A DNA stretch of 35,931 nt from Clostridia bacterium. Lineage in GTDB: Bacteria; Bacillota; Clostridia; Christensenellales; Aristaeellaceae. Where the stretch lies: positions 1 to 35,931 of the forward strand of contig JAFWXL010000014.1 of the NCBI GenBank assembly GCA_017545905.1. Direction: 5' to 3'. The notes below the pieces were generated by a model, which was given only the letters and a program-made list of their open reading frames with translations, searched no databases and was not told where the DNA came from. Shown here piece after piece: positions 7,940 to 12,840 of this stretch (positions are counted from its first letter, which is position 1; the number at the start of each line of letters is the position of its first letter). The position numbers and the translations under genes are program-made.

Positions 7940-8004
7940 CGCGAAGCGTTGAAGGGGTCTGGGGATTGCATCCCCAGATGGGGTTTGGGGCGATAGCCCC
8001 AACG
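7940..8004 (-). repeat. Two-hairpin intergenic element, copy R4
   Basis: Read on the minus strand, the first stem is TTGGGGC (8002-7996) with GCCCCAA (7991-7985). The second is CTGGGGAT (7977-7970) with ATCCCCAG (7966-7959). The tail contains CGCTTCGCGG. It begins 10 nt after the binding-protein stop. It lies inside an operon and is identical to R2 over 54 nt. Confidence 0.9.
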
Positions 8005-8013
8005 TTTCCCCGC

Positions 8014-8754
8014 TTAGTTCAGGTACTTCGCCAGAATCTCGTCATACTTGCCGTTGGCCTTGATGTTGGCGAGGCCGGCGTTGAACATATCAACCAGATT
8101 CTGCTTGTCAGCGTTGAAGATGGCGAAGCCGTACGGAGAGCCCTCGTTCTCAGAGCCTTCGACAACCTTGAGCGGGAGGCCGTTTTCCTTGATGGTCGCC
8201 GCCATGATCGGGGTATCCTCGAAGCAGGCCACACACTGGCCGCCCATGACAGCCTGATACATCGTGGGAGAATCCTCGAAGTAGGTGATGGTGAAGCCAT
8301 TGGCATCCTTCAGGCTCTCGGCATAGGCAGCGCCCTGCGTACCGGTCTTGACTGCAACGGGCTTGCCGGCCAGATCCGCAAAGGAAGCGATCTTGGAGTT
8401 GGCCAGCACGGTCATGCACTGGGTCGCATTGTAGTAGCCGTCGGAGAAGATCCAGCCGGACTCCTTGCGGGCGTCGGTGATAGAGGCGCCGGCGATCATG
8501 CCGTCAGCCTGACCGGCCTGGCAGGCCGCGATGGCGGCGTCCCAGCCCAGAGAGTTGAGGTCGTAGGTGAAGCCCTGATCTTCCGCGATAGCGGCGAGGA
8601 TATCCACGTCGATGCCAACAAAGTTGCCGTTCATGTCGGTATACTCAAACGGCTTGAACACGGTATCCGTCGCAATAACGAAATGATCGGCAAGCGCGCC
8701 GCAGGCGCACAGGCACATGGTCATAACGAGAACCGCCGCGATAATCTTCTTCAT
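8014..8754 (-). CDS. glnH: Polar amino-acid ABC transporter binding protein
   Basis: This 246-residue exported protein belongs to solute-binding family 3. The signal sequence MKKIIAAVLVMTMCLCACGA allows two readings: a lipoprotein cut before the second C of LCAC, or signal peptidase I cleavage after ALA. The mature part starts DHFVIATDTVFKPFEYTD and has GWDAAIAACQAGQADGMI and VKTGTQGAAYAESL, as in glutamine- and polar amino-acid-binding proteins. The ATG at 8754 follows AAAGGAGG. The gene has a consensus promoter and is followed by element R4 and a terminator, so it should be the most abundant product of the unit. Ligand identity is inferred from family only. Confidence 0.92.
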   Translation of the reverse strand: MKKIIAAVLVMTMCLCACGALADHFVIATDTVFKPFEYTDMNGNFVGIDVDILAAIAEDQGFTYDLNSLGWDAAIAACQAGQADGMIAGASITDARKESGWIFSDGYYNATQCMTVLANSKIASFADLAGKPVAVKTGTQGAAYAESLKDANGFTITYFEDSPTMYQAVMGGQCVACFEDTPIMAATIKENGLPLKVVEGSENEGSPYGFAIFNADKQNLVDMFNAGLANIKANGKYDEILAKYLN

Positions 8755-8775
8755 AGTAAAATCCTCCTTTTGACT

Positions 8776-8794
8776 GCCGGCTGTGACCGCCGGC
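8776..8794 (-). promoter_or_regulatory. Leader hairpin of the transporter mRNA
   Basis: GCCGGC (8776-8781) and GCCGGC (8789-8794) form a 6-bp stem with a 7-nt loop between the predicted start of transcription and the ribosome site. It may protect the 5' end of the message. Confidence 0.4.
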
Positions 8795-8804
8795 GAATGA
8801 GCTC

Positions 8805-8833
8805 ATTATACGGACCCCAAACACTTTTGTCAA
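8805..8833 (-). promoter_or_regulatory. Consensus sigma-A promoter of the transporter unit
   Basis: On the minus strand TTGACA (8833-8828) and TATAAT (8810-8805) match the consensus exactly with 17-bp spacing. The predicted start is near 8798. This is the strongest promoter in the window by sequence. Confidence 0.92.
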
Positions 8834-8839
8834 GTCAAA

Positions 8840-8985
8840 TTCATAATCAAAGATTCAATTTTGCACTTTTTCTGATTATTCAGCAATTTTCGACCATTTT
8901 TCCGAATTAAATGAAGTTTTCAATCGAATTAAATGCAAAAACGAAACTTGCAGTTTCTGTTTTGTCAACCAATTATGTAAATAAT
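8840..8985. other. AT-rich stretch upstream of the transporter promoter
   Basis: This stretch has no gene. It is clearly AT-richer than its surroundings and contains CGAATTAAATG twice, at 8903-8913 and 8925-8935, 22 bp apart (about two helical turns). It could act as an UP-type or regulator-binding region for the promoter at 8805-8833, but no known site is recognised. Confidence 0.4.
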
Positions 8986-9012
8986 ACAAAAAGAACAGGC
9001 TTGCGCCTGTTC
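8986..9012 (-). terminator. Terminator closing the ketopantoate reductase transcript
   Basis: GAACAGGC (8993-9000) and GCCTGTTC (9005-9012) form an 8-bp stem with a 4-nt loop; on the minus strand it is followed by TTTTTGTATT. It is the last hairpin of the array at 8993-9264 and the only one with a U-run. Confidence 0.8.
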
Positions 9013-9264
9013 AGATGATCGGTAAAGTCTTATATGCACTCAGGGGATGCATGAAAGGGCCGCAGCCCCTTCATATGAAATCCGCAGCAGCGACATGTGC
9101 GGTGCGAGGAGCGGCTGCAAGCCGCTTCCCAGATCATTTTCTTGCCGTGTGCGCAGCACACAAGAAAATGATGTTTTCTTCGCTGCAAGAATGCGTCAGC
9201 AGGCTTGCAGCGACAGACCGTCAACAAAGTATTGTTGACGGTCTGAACAGGCCTGCGCCTGTTC
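8993..9264 (-). repeat. Array of hairpins downstream of the ketopantoate reductase gene
   Basis: This 272-bp non-coding stretch is made almost wholly of inverted repeats. Perfect stems are 8993-9000/9005-9012, 9110-9116/9120-9126, 9133-9143/9162-9172 with an inner 9147-9152/9156-9161, 9181-9189/9204-9212, 9214-9227/9232-9245 (14 bp) and 9245-9252/9257-9264. An imperfect one is 9051-9060/9065-9074. The two outermost hairpins are nearly the same 20-nt palindrome, GAACAGGC plus YTGC plus GCCTGTTC. It follows the stop at 9271 by 6 nt, so it would form the 3' end of that mRNA. Confidence 0.8.
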
Positions 9265-9270
9265 CCGTTG

Positions 9271-10182
9271 TCAATACGTGCTCTCTATCTCTTTTACCCG
9301 CTCATACAGCCATGCGTTCACCGGAAGATTCACACCATGCTTTGCGCCAAGGCGCACCATCGTGCCCGAAAACAGCTCTACCTCGCTCTTCCTGCGTGCC
9401 TCGCCGTCCTGGCGCATGCTTGGCTTTCCGTCGGGCGAAAAGCTGTCCAGCAGCGCCACCCACTCGGCGAATTCCTCTTCGGTTATGGAATAACCTTCCA
9501 GCGCCGCCATGTGCTGCGCCTCCCGCATCGCGCCAAGCATCACCTCGCGCGCCCTGCCCGGCTGCTGCACGCCGCCATAGTCGCATTCAAACACCATGCA
9601 CGCCTGATTCAAGCCGACATTGAGCATCAGCTTGCCCCACTGGCGGCGAACCATATCGCCCACCGGCGTGCAGGCAACGCCATGCCCATTCAGATAATCC
9701 GCAGTCATCTGCACGCGCGCGGAAATGCCGCCCGGTTCCTTCTCGCCCAGCACGATCCTTCCCGGATGCACATACGTCAGGCGGCTTCCCTCCTTGACGG
9801 CATCCATGCCCTGCGCAACGCTGTAGAGCACATTCGCCGCGCCGAAGCGCTCCGCCACAATGCCTTCGCTCGTCACGCCATTGAGCAGCGAAATGATCAG
9901 TGTATCCGGCCCGACAAAACCCGCCGCCGTATCCAGCGCACCGGAAAGGCCGCCCTCCTTGGTCACGATCAGCAGAAGATCGACCGGCGCAGCGTCCTTC
10001 GGTGCAGCGTACGGAAAATCCACGCGCTTTCCATTGACGTACACGCCATCCCGCGCATAACGTGCGCAGCGCGCCTCATCCGCAATCACGCGCAGATCCG
10101 CGCCGGAAGAAAGCAGCCTCTCGGCATAGAGCGCGCCGACCGCGCCCAGCCCGATCAGGCCGACTGTCTTGATTTCATTCAT
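9271..10182 (-). CDS. panE: 2-dehydropantoate 2-reductase (ketopantoate reductase)
   Basis: The enzyme reduces ketopantoate to pantoate with NADPH, a step of pantothenate and coenzyme A synthesis. The 303 residues begin with the Rossmann motif GLIGLGAVGALYAERL. The C-terminal domain shows KLMLNVGLNQ, with the family's catalytic lysine, and PSMRQDGEARRKSEVELFSG, matching the conserved ApbA/PanE signature. The ATG at 10182 has a GGGGGTG ribosome site (10196-10190), and the gene lies 6 nt behind endonuclease IV. Some ApbA-type proteins act on other 2-keto acids, and no other pantothenate genes are near, so the exact substrate is inferred. A long structured 3' region follows. Confidence 0.88.
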   Translation of the reverse strand: MNEIKTVGLIGLGAVGALYAERLLSSGADLRVIADEARCARYARDGVYVNGKRVDFPYAAPKDAAPVDLLLIVTKEGGLSGALDTAAGFVGPDTLIISLLNGVTSEGIVAERFGAANVLYSVAQGMDAVKEGSRLTYVHPGRIVLGEKEPGGISARVQMTADYLNGHGVACTPVGDMVRRQWGKLMLNVGLNQACMVFECDYGGVQQPGRAREVMLGAMREAQHMAALEGYSITEEEFAEWVALLDSFSPDGKPSMRQDGEARRKSEVELFSGTMVRLGAKHGVNLPVNAWLYERVKEIESTY

Positions 10183-10188
10183 GGCCTT

Positions 10189-11022
10189 TCACCCCCGATA
10201 AGCAGCGCGCAAAAGCGCGATTTCCTCTGCATAGCCGTCCAGTTCATTGGGCGTTTCCAGAAAAAACGGCAGATCGCGCAGCGCCGGATGATTGATGATG
10301 CGCACCAGCGCGTCCAGTCCGATGCTGCCCCTGCCGATCTTTTCGTGCCGGTCCTTCCGGCTGGCAATGGGGTTCTTGCTGTCATTGAGATGAATGGCTT
10401 TCAGGCGGCTCAGTCCGATGATCCGGTCAAACTCGCCCAGCACATCATCCAGATGACCGGCGATATCATAGCCGCCGTCATGCACATGGCAGGTATCCAG
10501 GCATACACCCAGCCTGTCCCCGGCTTTGCTCGCATCCATGATCGAGCGCAGCTCTTCAAACCTGCCGCCGACTTCGCTGCCCTTGCCCGCCATGGTCTCC
10601 AGCAGCACCTGCGTGGGCAGCTCCGGCGTATAAACCGTATCAAGCATGCCGGCAATGAGCCGAACGCCCGCGTCCGCTCCCTGTCTCACATGGCTGCCCG
10701 GATGGAAATTGAGCATGGCGCCGGGGATATGCGCAAGGCGCTCAAGATCCTCGCGCATGGTGCGAAAGGCAAAGTCGCGCACGCGCGCATCGCCCGACGC
10801 CGCATTGAGCGTATACGGCGCATGCGCCAGAACCGGCGCAAAGCCCTGCTCCTGCATAAAGGCATTGAGCGCATCTGCGTCCGCCCTGTCAAAGGGCTTG
10901 ACCGAGCCGCCGCGCGGATTGCGCGTGAAGAACTGAAACGTATTCGCTCCCAGCCCTGCAGCCTGCCTGCCCATGGCCAGATACCCGTTTGAGCAGGAGA
11001 GATGGCATCCGATATTCAGCAT
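10189..11022 (-). CDS. nfo: Endonuclease IV (AP endonuclease)
   Basis: This DNA-repair enzyme cuts 5' of abasic sites and uses a three-zinc centre. The 277 residues start NIGCHLSCSNGYLAMG. Zinc-ligand motifs are AHAPYTLN, FHPGSH, LLETMAGKGSEVG, CLDTCHVHDGGYD, HLNDSK and the C-terminal LETP; KIGRGSIG lies between the last two. The ATG at 11022 is preceded by GGGAGG and starts within 2 nt of the acyltransferase stop. It is followed after 6 nt by the ketopantoate reductase gene. Nothing unusual is seen in the enzyme; it has little functional link to its neighbours. Confidence 0.94.
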   Translation of the reverse strand: MLNIGCHLSCSNGYLAMGRQAAGLGANTFQFFTRNPRGGSVKPFDRADADALNAFMQEQGFAPVLAHAPYTLNAASGDARVRDFAFRTMREDLERLAHIPGAMLNFHPGSHVRQGADAGVRLIAGMLDTVYTPELPTQVLLETMAGKGSEVGGRFEELRSIMDASKAGDRLGVCLDTCHVHDGGYDIAGHLDDVLGEFDRIIGLSRLKAIHLNDSKNPIASRKDRHEKIGRGSIGLDALVRIINHPALRDLPFFLETPNELDGYAEEIALLRAAYRG

Positions 11023-11023
11023 A

Positions 11024-12235
11024 TTATGCCTCCCTTCCAGCCCGGCGCGCATTCCACATCGCCTGCAGCTTTTTCGCCACGGGACGCTCAAAGCCGTATG
11101 TCAGCACAGCGGATACGAGAATCGAAAGGACAAAACATGCAATCGTATACTGTATCTGCCAGACAGGATCGCCCTCCCAGTTGGGATTCTCGTATTCGCT
11201 GGGGATCACCCTGTATGTGATCAGCCAGACGGCGATCGTCTGATGCCAGATATAGAACTGAAACGAGATGCCGGAAAAGAATTTTGTGAGCGGATTGCCC
11301 AGAATCCGGCGCAGAACAAGTCCTGCATTCGCGCTGAATACGAGGAATGCCGCGCCCAGCATACCCATGGCCAGACGGTTGCTCATCTGCCCCAGACGGA
11401 TCGCCTCTACGTTCGGGCTGCCCGCCTGCCGCCTGAGCACCTGCCACAGGACCATCAGCACGCATATGCTGAGCGCCGAGCACAGCACACGCGTGAGCGC
11501 ATTATGCCTTCTGCGCGAGAGCCATGCGTGGATGCTCGCCGCCATCATGCCCAGCGCAAATGTATCCAGATACGCCGGCAGCTGATTGAAATACAGCGCG
11601 ACGTCCTGAATATTCACGCTCACCCAGCCGCGGAAGCAAAGCGAAATAGCAACCATCGCCGCAAACGTGGTCGCAGGCAGCCTGTAGAATGCGCGCGCAA
11701 TCAGTGGAAAGAGCAGGTAAAACTGCATCTCCACCGCCAGCGTCCACAGCGCGCCGCCGAGGTTGGATGAGTAATACGCATCATAGAAGAACATATGCGT
11801 ATACGTCAGATGCGACACAAGATCGCGGATCATGTGCGCCCGGTAATAATAGGCATTCGTCGCCATCGCCACGGAAAACATGATCGCAATCGTGAGCAGA
11901 TACGAAGGATGAATACGTACAAAGCGGCGCACATAGAAATCCAGCGGTCGCATCGGCTCTCCGCCCTCATGGCGCATGCGCGCCCACGGCAGATACAGGC
12001 AGAATCCGCTGATGAGGATCATCATATCCACCCAGATATAGCCGGAACGCACCAGCGGATCAAGGCTGATGTCCTTTCCGAACAGATAGAAGCCCGGAAA
12101 CAGCCAGCTCTGCTGCCAGATATGAAACCATGCGACGATCAGCACCGCCATCGTGCGCAGACCGTCGCAGGTATCCACGTATTTGAGGCTCGGCTGCGCC
12201 TTGGCGTCGCTAAGCCATCTTCTGATTGGGTTCAT
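11024..12235 (-). CDS. Membrane acyltransferase, acyltransferase-3 (OafA/YrhL-like) family
   Basis: This 403-residue integral membrane protein has about ten hydrophobic segments. The N-terminal motif DGLRTMAVLIVAWFHIW places the family's catalytic-type histidine at the end of the first helix. Members transfer acetyl or other acyl groups to cell-surface sugars, peptidoglycan or antibiotics. There is no periplasmic SGNH domain, so it is the short form. The ATG at 12235 is preceded by GAAAGGAC; the open frame continues back through repeat element R5, but that part is not coding. With a glycosyltransferase and a carboxypeptidase in the same run, modification of an envelope polymer is plausible but unproven. 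Confidence 0.87.
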   Translation of the reverse strand: MNPIRRWLSDAKAQPSLKYVDTCDGLRTMAVLIVAWFHIWQQSWLFPGFYLFGKDISLDPLVRSGYIWVDMMILISGFCLYLPWARMRHEGGEPMRPLDFYVRRFVRIHPSYLLTIAIMFSVAMATNAYYYRAHMIRDLVSHLTYTHMFFYDAYYSSNLGGALWTLAVEMQFYLLFPLIARAFYRLPATTFAAMVAISLCFRGWVSVNIQDVALYFNQLPAYLDTFALGMMAASIHAWLSRRRHNALTRVLCSALSICVLMVLWQVLRRQAGSPNVEAIRLGQMSNRLAMGMLGAAFLVFSANAGLVLRRILGNPLTKFFSGISFQFYIWHQTIAVWLITYRVIPSEYENPNWEGDPVWQIQYTIACFVLSILVSAVLTYGFERPVAKKLQAMWNARRAGREA

Positions 12236-12260
12236 CGTTTTGTCCTTTCGGGCATGTTTT

Positions 12261-12327
12261 TTGGGGACTGCCGTCCCCATACCCCTGCTCGGGGATGCAA
12301 TCCCCGAACCCCTTCTTCGCTTCGCGG
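12261..12327 (+). repeat. Two-hairpin intergenic element, copy R5
   Basis: The first stem is TGGGGAC (12262-12268) with GTCCCCA (12273-12279). The second is TCGGGGAT (12289-12296) with ATCCCCGA (12300-12307). The tail is CTTCTTCGCTTCGCGG. The first-stem end faces the start of the acyltransferase gene, 26 nt away, and the element is tail-to-tail with R6. Confidence 0.88.
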
Positions 12328-12363
12328 CATATGATGACAATCTGCAAAGTCTCATCCTGCTGT

Positions 12364-12427
12364 GCGAAGCAGAGAAGGTGTCTGGGGATGCAATCCCCAG
12401 ATGGGGTTTGGGGCGATAGCCCCAACG
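12364..12427 (-). repeat. Two-hairpin intergenic element, copy R6
   Basis: Read on the minus strand, the first stem is TTGGGGC (12425-12419) with GCCCCAA (12414-12408). The second is CTGGGGAT (12400-12393) with ATCCCCAG (12389-12382). It begins 9 nt after the NusG-II stop. It is nearly identical to R2 and R4, but its second loop is reversed (TGC instead of GCA when read in the same direction). Confidence 0.88.
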
Positions 12428-12435
12428 TGCTCTTC

Positions 12436-12816
12436 TTATTGAATGATGATGTCCAGATCGCTGTTGTCGTCAGGCGGCGCGTCGCCCGTAAGCTGCACCA
12501 CCAGCTTGTGCGGCAGGCAGACGATGGTCTTTGCGCCGTTTCGCATTTTGCCCTGCCGGATGCACAGCCCGTCGCGGCAGTTGGCCTCCTGCATGAATAC
12601 AGCGCCGTCCCTGACGGCAATGACATTCACGCTGCCGTCCTCCTGCGCAATCTCATAAGTATCCTCCACGGCGAGCGGCTTTCTGAGCACCTCTTTGCCA
12701 TCGAGCGTAGCCACCACGGTCGACGCTTCTGCGCCAAAGGATACCTGCGAGATCATGTACAGCGCCGCCGCACACACGAGCAGCGCTGCAATGATGATCA
12801 AATCTTTATTCTTCAT
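12436..12816 (-). CDS. NusG domain II-containing membrane-anchored protein
   Basis: This 126-residue protein has one N-terminal membrane segment (LIIIAALLVCAAALYMI) and an external domain with EANCRDGLCIRQGKM and TIVCLPHKLVVQL, the signature of the NusG_II (DUF1312) family. It is not a transcription factor; only the fold is shared with NusG. The three cysteines in NCRDGLC and VCLPH are conserved in the family. Members are often found near RNF or small-molecule transport genes, but here it follows the 919-residue TPR protein after 24 bp. The ribosome site before the ATG at 12816 is weak. Function is unknown. Confidence 0.85.
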   Translation of the reverse strand: MKNKDLIIIAALLVCAAALYMISQVSFGAEASTVVATLDGKEVLRKPLAVEDTYEIAQEDGSVNVIAVRDGAVFMQEANCRDGLCIRQGKMRNGAKTIVCLPHKLVVQLTGDAPPDDNSDLDIIIQ

Positions 12817-12840
12817 AGTTCTGTTTCTGCGATTCAGTCG

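Noticed and set aside
6206-8004. Reading the two-hairpin elements simply as Rho-independent terminators
   Set aside because: None has a U-run after the stem on either strand. At 6306-6339 and 7878-7907 a separate, proper terminator lies beside the element, and four copies lie before start codons.
9030-9227. A 65-codon frame on the minus strand inside the hairpin array
   Set aside because: It is cysteine- and histidine-rich without a motif, has no ribosome site, and the region is explained by inverted repeats.
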